DNA from: Paramicrobacterium fandaimingii
Lineage (GTDB): Bacteria > Actinomycetota > Actinomycetes > Actinomycetales > Microbacteriaceae
Reading direction: 5' to 3'
Assembly (NCBI RefSeq): GCF_011751745.2
Contig: NZ_CP061170.1
Coordinates: 3,224,001 to 3,288,000, forward strand
Length of the DNA stretch: 64,000 bases
The notes beneath the pieces were generated by a model. The model saw nothing but the letters and a program-made list of their open reading frames with translations. It did not search any database and was not told the origin of the DNA. Shown here in pieces: positions 1-8,339 of the stretch (position 1 is the stretch's first letter; each line of letters begins with the position of its first letter). Both the position numbers and the translations under genes were made by a program.

Positions 1-134
1 TCCCATGCACTGGCGGCACTGACGCAGACGACGTTTGATCGATTCTCTATGACCTCGATCGCGGTCGTCGAGAGCCGCCGATCGTTCGTCAGCCACCACA
101 GCAGAACATGGGTATCGAGAAGGTAACCCAGCAT
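1..134 (-). CDS. vapC: PIN-domain toxin (VapC-like), 3' part outside window
   Basis: Partial gene: only the first 44 codons lie in the window. The reverse strand from 134 begins MLGYLLDTHVLLWWLTNDRR and continues to SAASAW. That gives the first conserved PIN-domain Asp in LLDTH followed by the LWWL segment, and the SAASAWE-type motif of VapC ribonucleases. PIN toxins are Mg-dependent RNases that cut tRNA or rRNA and are neutralised by the cognate antitoxin. The start codon shares one base with the stop of the upstream antitoxin gene (TGATG), as expected for a co-translated toxin-antitoxin pair. The catalytic residues further downstream cannot be checked. Confidence 0.85.
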   Translation of the reverse strand, partial: MLGYLLDTHVLLWWLTNDRRLSTTAIEVIENRSNVVCVSAASAW

Positions 135-364
135 CAGGCTTGCCACGCGGCGAGCTCATTTTCGGGCAACTCGTCGAAGAACTCGTCACCCACCACGCCC
201 GCGAGCCCGCCCGGCGCACGTTTACCCGCGGCCGGATCCAGCGGCACAAGCCGCGCGTACGGCTTTCCCGACTTTGCCAGGACGATCTCTTCTCCCGCGT
301 GAGCACGCTCGAGCAAGCGCGACAACTGGGTCTTCGCCACGTGAACGTTCACCACAGCATCCAT
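134..364 (-). CDS. Phd/YefM-type antitoxin of the PIN toxin
   Basis: A 76-residue protein. The N-terminal half (NVHVAKTQLSRLLERAHAGE, then KSGKPYARLVPL) is the typical DNA-binding fold of Phd/YefM antitoxins. The acidic C-terminal tail (DEFFDELPENELAAW) is the kind of flexible segment that wraps the toxin. It lies directly upstream of the PIN toxin and overlaps it by one base. A ribosome site GGAGGG precedes the ATG. A perfect 14-bp palindrome 21 bp upstream is a likely site for autorepression by the complex. The family assignment is firm; whether the pair is an active addiction module cannot be read from sequence. Confidence 0.88.
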   Translation of the reverse strand: MDAVVNVHVAKTQLSRLLERAHAGEEIVLAKSGKPYARLVPLDPAAGKRAPGGLAGVVGDEFFDELPENELAAWQA

Positions 365-384
365 GGTGCCCTCCTCGACTAGGT

Positions 385-398
385 CACTTAGTTAAGTG
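385..398. promoter_or_regulatory. palindrome upstream of the antitoxin gene
   Basis: CACTTAGTTAAGTG is a perfect inverted repeat (CACTTA-GT-TAAGTG) 21-34 bp upstream of the antitoxin ATG. It overlaps the stop codon of the acyl-CoA-dehydrogenase-like gene (388-390). Phd/YefM antitoxins usually repress their own promoter through short palindromes like this. The role is inferred. Confidence 0.5.
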
Positions 399-1629
399 CG
401 CCCGTATCGGACGCTGCCGATTCGCGTGCTGCCACACCGATGTTCCACACGTACGTCGGCGCCGTGCCGTTCACCGTCCAGTCGCCCACGATGCGTGCCT
501 TGTAGATCCACGGGTTGTGGCTCACGACGGTGCGGGCGTTGCGCCAGTGCCGGTCGAGGCCGACGTCACGGCTCACTCCGGATGCTCCGAGCGTGTCGAA
601 CAGCCTTGTCGCGGCATCCGGAACCAGCTTCGACAGCACGATCTGGCCCTGTGCCGAGGCGATTTCGGCGGCAACGTTGGCGGCACGGTCTTCGTCCGAG
701 TCGCGCTCTGCCGCCGTCTCGAAGGCGCGCTGCACAACCTCGGCGACGTGCTTCACTGTCGCGTCTGCGGTGAATGCGATGGCGGAGAGCTCACCGGCAA
801 CACCGAGAATCTGCGCATCGTGGCGCACGAGGTCGGCGTTGGCGTGCGAGTACGTTCTCTTTCGCGCGGTGATCTGCGTGGCAGCATCCGACTCGATTGA
901 CGACGCCACGCCCGCGAGTACTGTCAGAAGCACGAGCTGGTACAGAGCAGTCTGGTAGCGGAAGCGCGACTCGAAAAGCCGCACCTCGCTGGGCTCGACC
1001 CGAGCGTTCTCGAAGATGATCGTGCCGGTGCTGGTGAGTTGCTGGCCGAACCCGTTCCAGTCGTCGCGCACCGTGACGCCGGGCTGGTCGACCCGCACAA
1101 GCGCGGTGACCGCCTCCCCTGTCTCGGAGTTCGTGGCGGTCACGTCAGTCCAGTCAGCGTAGATGCTGCCGGTCGTGTAGTACTTGCTGCCGTTGACGAC
1201 GTAGCCGTCGCCAGCGCGCGTCACGGTGGTCTGGGAGGTGCCGACCGTCGCGGAGCCCACCTCGCTCCACGCATTTCCGATGATCTCACCGGAGACGAAG
1301 CGGTCGAGCCAGGCGTCGCGCTCGGGCGAAGCGGGGGCGGTGAGCTGATCCTCGACGAAGGCGATATGGCCGCGAAAGATCTGCGGAAGGTTCGAATCTG
1401 CAGCCGCAAGCTCGGTGAGAACGCGGGCGAGTTCCGGAATGCTGAGGCCGGCGCCGCCCCGCCGGGCGGGCACCCGCAGGCTCGCGAAGCCGGCGTCGAC
1501 GAGCTGTGCCACCTGCTCGCGTGGCAGCAGGTGATCTCGTTCCCGTGAGTACGCGTCGGTCGCGATCGCGTCGAAGACGGGTCGAAGTGTCTCGAGTACA
1601 GCTTCGAGACGGTCGGATGCTGCGGGCAT
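388..1629 (-). CDS. acyl-CoA dehydrogenase-fold flavin monooxygenase, DszC/SfnB-like
   Basis: 413 residues, the usual length for the acyl-CoA dehydrogenase fold. The N-terminal helical domain is followed by a middle beta-domain with NAWSEVGSATVGTS and the conserved segment GYVVNGSKYYTTGS. The C-terminal part contains HWRNARTVVSHNPW, which matches the RHxRNARTxxxHNP signature of the DszC/SfnB branch (FMNH2-dependent oxygenases acting on thiophene, sulfone or amine substrates). True acyl-CoA dehydrogenases carry a catalytic Glu that is not evident here. It would need a partner flavin reductase, and none is in the window. It reads in the same direction as the sulfatase genes but 226 bp downstream of them, so co-transcription is uncertain. 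The substrate is unknown. Confidence 0.75.
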   Translation of the reverse strand: MPAASDRLEAVLETLRPVFDAIATDAYSRERDHLLPREQVAQLVDAGFASLRVPARRGGAGLSIPELARVLTELAAADSNLPQIFRGHIAFVEDQLTAPASPERDAWLDRFVSGEIIGNAWSEVGSATVGTSQTTVTRAGDGYVVNGSKYYTTGSIYADWTDVTATNSETGEAVTALVRVDQPGVTVRDDWNGFGQQLTSTGTIIFENARVEPSEVRLFESRFRYQTALYQLVLLTVLAGVASSIESDAATQITARKRTYSHANADLVRHDAQILGVAGELSAIAFTADATVKHVAEVVQRAFETAAERDSDEDRAANVAAEIASAQGQIVLSKLVPDAATRLFDTLGASGVSRDVGLDRHWRNARTVVSHNPWIYKARIVGDWTVNGTAPTYVWNIGVAARESAASDTGALN

Positions 1630-1855
1630 GGGTTCCTCCTGAACGCCGTCGAGTATGTCGGTGTGGCTTCAGAATTTAGGGGAGGATGCAGCTGGCGTCA
1701 CCGCGGGCGCGACACATGACGTTAGCTGTCAGACGATGACGTCGGCGACTTGTTGCGAGAGCCCTCGCCGTGCGAGACTCGCGCGCCTGCATCAAGCTCG
1801 ACGTCGCCACGCACGATGCCCCCATCGCGCTCATGGTCACGCTCAATCCACCGCT

Positions 1856-3230
1856 TCAGCCGTTGACAAGCCCGATCTCGGTTCGCCAGGCATCGTGCGC
1901 TCGCGCCAGACGGTCAACAATCTCCGGATGCTCGGCGGCAACGTTCGTGGTCTCGCCGATGTCTGTCTCGAGATCGCAGAGAAAGGCTCCGTCTCCGGGA
2001 GACGTGTGCTCGACGTCGATGATGTACTGTGCGGTCTCCGATGCCGCATCGCACCAGCTCAGCTTCCACTGACCTTCGCGAACCGCCCATTGCCAGCCGC
2101 AGTCCCAGTGCAGCACCTCGTGCCCCGCACCACCGGCCAGCACCGGGGCAAGGTCACGCCCATCGAGGTTCTCCGACTGCGGCTCACCGGCAGCGACAGC
2201 GAACGTTGTCGCGAGGTCGAGAGAGCTGACGAGCTGGTTGCTTGTGGCGCCAGCCTCGGCGAGTCCAGGCCAGCGCATGAGAAACGGCACCCGGACACCA
2301 CCCTCCCACAGGGTGTACTTCGTTCCGCGAAGCTCCCCGTTGTCACCGTAGTTGCACGTGGAGCCACCGTTGTCTGTCAGATACACGACGATGGTGTCAT
2401 CGGCGATGCCGAGAGCGTCGAGGCGCGTGAGCAGGTGCCCGATCTGCGCATCCATGAGCTCAAGCTGAGCGAGATAGTAGGCGCGCCCGTTCGGCAGGTT
2501 CGGGCTGATCGCACCGTCGTACCAGTCGAGGTACTCGCTTGCTCCCGGGTGCCAGTCCTCGAGCGCGGGCAGCCCGCGCTTCTCGAGCTCATCGTGGGGC
2601 AGCTGCCAGCAGAAATTGTGGACGGCGTTGAATGCCACCATGGCAAAGAAGGGCGACTCGCGGTCGCGGCTGATGAAGTCGTCCGCCCTCATACTGAACT
2701 CGTCGGTGAGGAACCGGTCGACGTCGGCAGGTTGGTCGCCGGACCACATCGGCTGCACCGCCATGGCCTCGGCAGCATCCCCAAACTCGCTCATCGCCTC
2801 CCGCGAGTGCGTGAGGTAATGCAATCGACCCATCGATTGGCCGGCGAGACCGTAGAACGACTCGTCGAATCCGTGACGTGGCGGAGTCCCGCGATCGCCC
2901 GGCCCTTCGGGACCATAGTTGCACCTTGCCGAAATAGCCTGTCTCGTATCCGCGTTCGCTCAGCATCTCGGCGATCGTGGGCTCCGAGCCGATGTGGGAT
3001 GAATCAAACCAGGCTGCGCCCCAGCGCTGCTGGTACTGTCCCGTGATCATCGCCGCGCGCGACGGCGAGCAGATCGGAGCCGTCACATAGGCATCCGTGA
3101 AGCTGGTCCCCTCGCAAGCGAGCCTGTCGAGATGCGGCGTCGAGGCGTCCGCTGATCCAACGGCGGAGCGGTCGGCGTACCCGTGATCGTCAGAGACGAT
3201 CAGAAGGATGTTGGGTTGAGTGCGACTCAC
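1856..3230 (-). pseudogene. arylsulfatase with a single frameshift
   Basis: The reading frame from the GTG at 3230 gives the N-terminal half of a type I sulfatase: NILLIVSDDHGYAD, the metal-binding start, then C54-S-P-S-R58, the formylglycine motif. The frame reads correctly through GYFGKV near 2925 and then fails. The rest (from YGPEGPGDRGTPPRHGFDES through LTDNGGSTCNYGDNGELRGT) is intact in another frame down to the stop at 1856. Removing one A in the CAAC at about 2917-2922 (+ strand GTTG) would restore the family motif GKVHYGPEG. The GTG start overlaps the stop of the upstream sulfatase by 4 bases (GTGA), showing it belongs to that operon. Either a recent pseudogene or a base-calling error. 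Confidence 0.8.
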
Positions 3231-4669
3231 GTGGAACCTCCGTGACGTTGCGATTGTTCGGTGCCGTCCCAGTTGGGCGGTGTGAATGCCCCCAGCGGGT
3301 CGGCACCGAGGGGAGCGATCTGACCTGCACCGGCCACGGGGAGCCGAGCACCGTCCGCCATCGCATCGCCATGCCGTGCGAACCACGCATCCATCTGCGC
3401 GCGGAGCCTCTCGATTTCGGGCGCCCGCTCGGGAACATCGACGAGGTTCACTCTCTCGCCCGGGTCCGCCAGGAGATCGTAGAATTCGTGGGGACCCCAC
3501 GGGTGTCGATGAACGTACTTGCGGTCGCCGGTGCGGATCATACGAGTGGGACCGTACTCATCGTGAACGACGACCGGCCGTCCGGTGACGTTCTCACCGC
3601 GCAGCACCGACGCGAAGCTACGCCCCGGTCCGCGCTCGAATGGCTCGGGATCGAGCCCGACCAGGTCGAGGAGCGTCGCGGCAAAATCATAGCTGGAGAG
3701 CAGGTCGTCGACGACGGCGCCCTCGTCTACCAGGGTCGGATGCGCCGCGATGAACGGGACCATGACGGATTCGTCGTACATGTTCTGGGGGTACGTTCCG
3801 TTCCCCTTGCCCCAGATGCCGTGGTGGCCGCAGTTGAAGCCATTGTCGCTCGCGAAGACGACGAGGGTGTCATCGTCGATGCCGAGAGCGGCAAGCCGAT
3901 CAAGCACCCGGCCAATGGCAGCATCCATCGCTGTGACGGCGGCGAAGTAGCCGACCAGGGCCTCACGCGCATCGGCCTCACCGCCGATGGGAATTCCGTC
4001 GACGGTAGGCTGCCACGGATGCGCCTCCTCCTGCGGACACGTTTCGAAGACGCAGTCGCGATACAGCTCGGTGTATTCGGCCGGATGCTGGCCCGCGAAC
4101 GGCTTGTGCGGCGCCGTGAAATTCAGCGCGAGGAAGAACGGCTCGGGCCGGTTCGCCTCGGCCTCGACGAACGCGATTGCGTCGTCGGCGAAGACGTCGG
4201 TGAGGTATCCCTCGACGTCCTCGGGGCGCCCGTCCCGATACATGCGCCCGTGGGAATACGGGCTTCCCCCACCCTCGAGCGCGTACCAGTGCACGAAGCT
4301 AGGGCGCGGAACATCACTCGCTCCCAAGTGCCATTTCCCCGACAGCCCCAGACGGTAACCGGCATCGGCGAGCGCGTCGGTGAACGAGGGCAGGCCGGCG
4401 ATATAATCCGAGCTCTGCGCGCCGGCATGCGGCCCGGCGAGATAGTCGTGCACGCCATGCCGCGACGGAATCTGCCCGGTCAAGAGGCTCGCGCGAGCCG
4501 GCGAGCACACCGGCGAAGCACAGAAGAAGCGGCTCAGCCGTGTGCCACGAGCGGCGAGCGCGTCGAGGGTCGGCGTCTTGATCTCGGCGTTCCCCGCGCA
4601 TCCCAGGGCCCACGATCCCTGGTCATCACTCATGATCACGAGGATGTTCGGGCGCTGCTGGGTCGTCAT
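3227..4669 (-). CDS. type I sulfatase (CSPAR), probably cytoplasmic
   Basis: 480 residues, a normal sulfatase length. N-terminal NILVIMSDDQGSWALGCAGN supplies the paired Asp calcium ligands. C55-S-P-A-R59 is the cysteine-type formylglycine motif, matured by an FGE that is not encoded here. GYRLGLSGKWHLG is the second signature, and VVFASDNGFNCGHHG holds the later metal ligands. The start reads MTTQQRPNILV with no signal peptide, so the substrate is probably an imported sulfated oligosaccharide. It lies 6 bp downstream of the Gfo/Idh/MocA gene and overlaps the next sulfatase by 4 bases. Linkage to a PL8 lyase suggests a GalNAc or uronate sulfate ester, but position specificity cannot be read. 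Confidence 0.9.
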   Translation of the reverse strand: MTTQQRPNILVIMSDDQGSWALGCAGNAEIKTPTLDALAARGTRLSRFFCASPVCSPARASLLTGQIPSRHGVHDYLAGPHAGAQSSDYIAGLPSFTDALADAGYRLGLSGKWHLGASDVPRPSFVHWYALEGGGSPYSHGRMYRDGRPEDVEGYLTDVFADDAIAFVEAEANRPEPFFLALNFTAPHKPFAGQHPAEYTELYRDCVFETCPQEEAHPWQPTVDGIPIGGEADAREALVGYFAAVTAMDAAIGRVLDRLAALGIDDDTLVVFASDNGFNCGHHGIWGKGNGTYPQNMYDESVMVPFIAAHPTLVDEGAVVDDLLSSYDFAATLLDLVGLDPEPFERGPGRSFASVLRGENVTGRPVVVHDEYGPTRMIRTGDRKYVHRHPWGPHEFYDLLADPGERVNLVDVPERAPEIERLRAQMDAWFARHGDAMADGARLPVAGAGQIAPLGADPLGAFTPPNWDGTEQSQRHGGST

Positions 4670-4675
4670 CGTGAT

Positions 4676-5683
4676 CTACCTCGCCGCCCCTGCCTCGACC
4701 GCCTCGCTCTCGAGCGCGACAAGCGAATGCTGTTCCTCTGAACGGTAGCTTGCCAGGACGAGCTCGACCACATGCCGAGCGTGTGAAAGCGGAACCGCTG
4801 GTTCAGCGCCCGCAATGACCGCGAGGAAATCAGCGAGCTGCGCCGTGAACGCGCGTTGAATGTCGACAGGGTCGGGGGAATGCAGCATACGGCTGGTGCC
4901 GTCCCTCTGCACGATTGTGCCGCTTCGGGGATCGGCGACGACGACGCCGAGCTCGCACACGATCGACATGCTGTCTGTTTTCGACGGTGGGTCCGAGAGG
5001 ACGCTGATGGTCACTCCCACGCCATTCTTCAGGCGAAGCGAAATCATCCCGTCTGTCTCGACGGCGGCTCCAAAGCGTTGCACGGTTGAGGCAAAGAGCT
5101 CGGTGGCGTGGGCTCCGCCGAACCAGAGGCATCGATCGAGACAGTGCCCTCCGATGTTGATCAGTGCGCCCCCGCCCGCAACGTCTCGCGAGAGGAACCA
5201 GTCGGGGCGCGTTCCCGGGCGATAATCCGTGCTGCGGTCGTCGTGGATCATGACGACATCACCCAGTTCACCGGAATCGATGATCGCTTTGGCCGCTAAC
5301 TTGTCGGGCATGAAGTGCTGAATGTGCCCCACCGCGAGTGCGACGTCCGCGTTCTCGCACGCGGCGATCATTACGTCGCAATCGGCGAGCGTTGTCGCCA
5401 TCGGCTTCTCGACGAGAACATGCAGCCCCGCTCGAGCGGCATCCGTCACCATCGGAAGGTGAAGCGCGTGCGGCGTATTGACGATGACCGCGTCGATACA
5501 GCCGCTTGCGTACATCTCGCGGTAGTCGGCGAAGACTCGAGCATCGCCGGCACGATCAGCGGCACGGGCTGCAGCACTGTCGTCGAGATCGCATACCGCC
5601 GTCACCTCCGCGTGTGCAATGGAGCGGGCGGCCTGGATGTGAAAATCAGCAACGGCACCGGCGCCGATGAGTCCGATTCGCAA
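4676..5683 (-). CDS. Gfo/Idh/MocA family NAD(P)-dependent oxidoreductase
   Basis: 335 residues with the family architecture. An N-terminal Rossmann fold starts MRIGLIGAGAVADFH (GxGxxA type), and the EKPMATT motif (family EKP) near residue 93 contributes to nicotinamide binding and catalysis. A C-terminal alpha/beta domain includes GGHCLDRCLWFGG. The family oxidises sugar or inositol hydroxyls, and some members (GH109 and relatives) cut glycosidic bonds by transient oxidation. It sits between the regulator and the sulfatases, so it probably processes a chondroitin- or dermatan-derived disaccharide. No unsaturated glucuronyl hydrolase gene is present, which makes a hydrolytic role worth testing. 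The substrate is inferred only from context. Confidence 0.88.
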   Translation of the reverse strand: MRIGLIGAGAVADFHIQAARSIAHAEVTAVCDLDDSAAARAADRAGDARVFADYREMYASGCIDAVIVNTPHALHLPMVTDAARAGLHVLVEKPMATTLADCDVMIAACENADVALAVGHIQHFMPDKLAAKAIIDSGELGDVVMIHDDRSTDYRPGTRPDWFLSRDVAGGGALINIGGHCLDRCLWFGGAHATELFASTVQRFGAAVETDGMISLRLKNGVGVTISVLSDPPSKTDSMSIVCELGVVVADPRSGTIVQRDGTSRMLHSPDPVDIQRAFTAQLADFLAVIAGAEPAVPLSHARHVVELVLASYRSEEQHSLVALESEAVEAGAAR

Positions 5684-5707
5684 TGTTCTCCTTCAGTGGC
5701 AGTGTGT

Positions 5708-6826
5708 TCAGTCGCGCATGGCGCCGCAGGAGCGACGCACGACGAGACGGGGCCGAAGCCGGATCTGGTGCAGGGGGCAGTCATCGCCTTCGGCCAGACG
5801 ACGCATCAACACGTCGGCGGCCATCCGACCGATGCGGTACTTGGGCGGTGAAACAGCGGTCAGCGGAACTTCAGCGAGATCGGCCGTCTCATCGTCGTAC
5901 GAGACGAGAGCGATGTTGTCGGGAACCGACAGTCCCCGTCGCCTCATTGCCGCTTCGAAGAGCGTCGCCTCGCGGTCGCCGAAGATGAGGGCTGCTGTCG
6001 CTTCGAATTCCTGAATCGCGTCAAGCGCAGCATCCGCTCCCGTGGTCTCCCACACCTTTTTGTTCTCGGAGAACTCGAGGTCAGCGGGGAGCCCCAGATC
6101 AGCGACCGCACGCCGGTATCCGAGCGTGACCGCGGGACCCGTCGGGGTGTGCTGGCGTGTCAGGAGGGCGATGCGCTCATGACCCAGATCTGCCAGATGG
6201 CGAACGGCATCGTAGGCACCGCCCTGGTGGTCGGAGCAGACGTGCTCCGTGCGATCCCCGGCCCCCGAGTCAATCAGGCTTCGCTCCAGCAGCACCACCG
6301 GAACCGGCAGATCCATCAGGCTCTGCGCGCGGCGGGCCGGGTCGCCGATCTCCGTCAGGGTCGGCACCAGGAGCATCCCCTCGACGCCCGATTCCAGGAG
6401 ATGCTCGATGCTGCGGTCTTCCAGCGCCTGATCGTACCGATAGGTCGCCAGCTGCAGCGAGCTTCCCGCGGCCGACAGCGATTCGTCGATTCCCTGCAGC
6501 ACCCGCGGATAGTAGAGCTGAGTGTCGGGGAGCAGCACGCCGATGCGACGTCGCACGCGCTCGTCTGGTCGCCGTTGGGGCGCGACGAAGCTTCCAGCGC
6601 CCTGACGGCGCACAACGACTTCTTGCGCGACAAGCTCGTCGAACGCCCGCCGAACTGTCGTGATCGAGAGCCCGGTATCGGCCGCGAGCTGCTGCTCCGT
6701 CGGGAGCTTCTGCCCGGCCGTCCACGTACCCGCGAGAATTCCTCGACGAAGCTCATCCGCGAGCAGCTCGAATTTCAGTCCGCGCGCTTCGGCGTCGCGG
6801 AGTGCGACAACTGGCTTTCTCGACAT
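5708..6826 (-). CDS. GntR-HTH / LacI-type ligand-binding regulator (AraR-like architecture)
   Basis: 372 residues. Residues 16-80 form a GntR winged helix (LADELRRGILAGTWTAGQKL, then LSITTVRRAFDELVAQEVVV). From about residue 92 it continues as a periplasmic-binding-protein-like sensor (IGVLLPDTQLYYPRVLQGID) of the LacI/GalR type. Such hybrids, for example Bacillus AraR, repress sugar genes and are released by the sugar. It heads the leftward Gfo/sulfatase operon and is divergent from the sugar ABC operon at 7047. The 220-bp gap between them contains two inverted repeats with ACTCTC/GAGAGT arms. It probably controls both arms of the glycosaminoglycan locus in response to an imported oligosaccharide. 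Confidence 0.9.
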   Translation of the reverse strand: MSRKPVVALRDAEARGLKFELLADELRRGILAGTWTAGQKLPTEQQLAADTGLSITTVRRAFDELVAQEVVVRRQGAGSFVAPQRRPDERVRRRIGVLLPDTQLYYPRVLQGIDESLSAAGSSLQLATYRYDQALEDRSIEHLLESGVEGMLLVPTLTEIGDPARRAQSLMDLPVPVVLLERSLIDSGAGDRTEHVCSDHQGGAYDAVRHLADLGHERIALLTRQHTPTGPAVTLGYRRAVADLGLPADLEFSENKKVWETTGADAALDAIQEFEATAALIFGDREATLFEAAMRRRGLSVPDNIALVSYDDETADLAEVPLTAVSPPKYRIGRMAADVLMRRLAEGDDCPLHQIRLRPRLVVRRSCGAMRD

Positions 6827-6858
6827 GGCTCCTCATTTCTGGCGCTTCTTCAATACTC

Positions 6859-6875
6859 ACTCTCAATAAGAGAGT
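6859..6875. promoter_or_regulatory. ACTCTC-N5-GAGAGT palindrome, likely operator
   Basis: ACTCTCAATAAGAGAGT is a perfect 6-bp inverted repeat with a 5-bp centre, 33 bp upstream of the hybrid regulator start. The same arms recur at 6974-6997. A plausible binding site for the regulator encoded at 5708-6826. Confidence 0.55.
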
Positions 6876-6973
6876 AATAAAGACCTAATTTGCAGAAGTA
6901 TCTCGTACCGCTCCCTGCCATTCCGGCCCTTCTTGGAAATTTAACTCGTTTTTCTTGCAATTACTTATTGAAT

Positions 6974-6997
6974 ACTCTCCTCAATCCTTGTGAGAGT
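6974..6997. promoter_or_regulatory. second ACTCTC...GAGAGT inverted repeat, likely operator
   Basis: ACTCTC at 6974-6979 and GAGAGT at 6992-6997, separated by 12 bp, lie 50-73 bp upstream of the ABC substrate-binding protein start. The arms are identical to those of the palindrome at 6859-6875, but the longer spacing makes this site less certain. The pair brackets the divergent promoter region. Confidence 0.4.
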
Positions 6998-7046
6998 CGA
7001 TCCACACGAGCGGCGACGTTGCCGCCCATACGTGAAAGGTGAACCA

Positions 7047-8339
7047 ATGGCGAAGATCCGAGCCCTGTCCGCCCTCGTCATCGGCGGGGTGCTTGCGGTG
7101 ACGGCAAGCGGCTGCGCTCCCCAAGGGGGCGGCGACAGCGACTCGCTGACCTACTGGGCAATGTGGAAGGAAGGCGAAGCGCAGCAGAAGGTCGTTGCCC
7201 AGGCGATCGCCGATTTCGAAGACGAGACCGGAATTACCGTGGACGTCCAGTGGCAGGGTCGCGACAACATCAAGAAGGCCCTTCCCACTCTCAATACGAA
7301 CAAGGTTCCTGACGTGGTAGACGGGTCGTTCGCGAAGCTCGCCCCGATCCTTGCCGAGTCTGGGCAGGCGCTGCCGCTCACAGAGGCCTACGATGCCAAA
7401 GTCGACGGAAAGCCGGTCTCCGACCTCATTCCGAGTGCGTACATCGACGCTGGCGCGCTCACCGCGGAGGGAGAGGACGCCCCCTGGATGCTTCCGTACT
7501 CCCTCACGAGCGATGCGATGTGGTTCAACGAGGCCGAGCATCCGGAGCTCGCTGAGAACCCGCCTCAGACATGGGACGATTTCATCGGGACGCTCGACGA
7601 TCTCAAGGCAGACGGCCAGACCCCCATTGCAATTGACGGCGACGTCTCCGGATACAACGCCTACTGGTACACGACGATGATGATGCGTCTGGCCGGTCCC
7701 GGCTCCCTCAAGAAGATCGCTTCAGACGAGTCCGGTGAGGCGTGGGACTCCCCCGAGTCGCTGAAGGCTGCCGAATTGGTGCAGAAGCTTGTCGACGGCG
7801 GCTACTTCATCGACGGATACAACGCGAGCAAGTGGCCAGCACAGCAGCAGAAGTGGGCCGACAACTCGGGCGCGCTGATGTACAACGGCACCTGGCTTCC
7901 GAACGAAACGTCATCGTACGCCGCAGATGGCTTCGAGTACTCGTCGTTCCCCTTCCCCGAGGTTGACGGCGGCCCGGTTTCACAGCGAGCAGATTTCGTC
8001 GGATTCGCCGTACCAGCGAAGGCGCACAACGCTGAGAACGCGCAGAAGTTTGCCGCGTTCTTCCTCGGCAAGCAGTATCAGGATGCGCTAGGAACCGATG
8101 CGAAGATCATTCCCATCCGTCAGGACGCCGCCGTGAGCGAAGACATGAGCACCGTGAAAGCGGCGCTCGACGCTGCTGACGATTACTACCAGCAGAACGA
8201 CGGCATCTCCTTCCCCGGTTACACGGAGAAGCTGCTCTGGCCAACGCTGGACAAGCTCATGCTCGGCAAACTCGATGCTCAGCAGTTCATCGACGCGATG
8301 AAGACCGGGCAGGCTGACTACTGGAAGCAGAACTCATGA
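7047..8339 (+). CDS. ABC transporter sugar-binding lipoprotein (CUT1)
   Basis: 430 residues, a typical family 1 extracellular solute-binding protein. The ATG at 7047 is chosen because an AAAGGTG ribosome site lies 7 bp upstream and the protein then begins with a lipoprotein signal (VIGGVLAVTASGC, lipobox TASGC, lipidated Cys about residue 24). The body has the family pattern of bound-sugar-loop aromatics (MWKEGEAQQK, then WPAQQQKWADNSGALMYNGT). It is the first gene of an operon with two permeases and a sulfatase. No ATPase gene is nearby, so a shared MsiK-type ATPase is probably used, as is common in actinobacteria. Its location suggests it binds sulfated unsaturated oligosaccharides made by the PL8 lyase. 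Confidence 0.9.
   Translation: MAKIRALSALVIGGVLAVTASGCAPQGGGDSDSLTYWAMWKEGEAQQKVVAQAIADFEDETGITVDVQWQGRDNIKKALPTLNTNKVPDVVDGSFAKLAPILAESGQALPLTEAYDAKVDGKPVSDLIPSAYIDAGALTAEGEDAPWMLPYSLTSDAMWFNEAEHPELAENPPQTWDDFIGTLDDLKADGQTPIAIDGDVSGYNAYWYTTMMMRLAGPGSLKKIASDESGEAWDSPESLKAAELVQKLVDGGYFIDGYNASKWPAQQQKWADNSGALMYNGTWLPNETSSYAADGFEYSSFPFPEVDGGPVSQRADFVGFAVPAKAHNAENAQKFAAFFLGKQYQDALGTDAKIIPIRQDAAVSEDMSTVKAALDAADDYYQQNDGISFPGYTEKLLWPTLDKLMLGKLDAQQFIDAMKTGQADYWKQNS

Noticed and set aside
2910..2930. Programmed ribosomal frameshift in the sulfatase
   Set aside because: No slippery heptamer or downstream hairpin seen; single-base insertion is the simpler reading.
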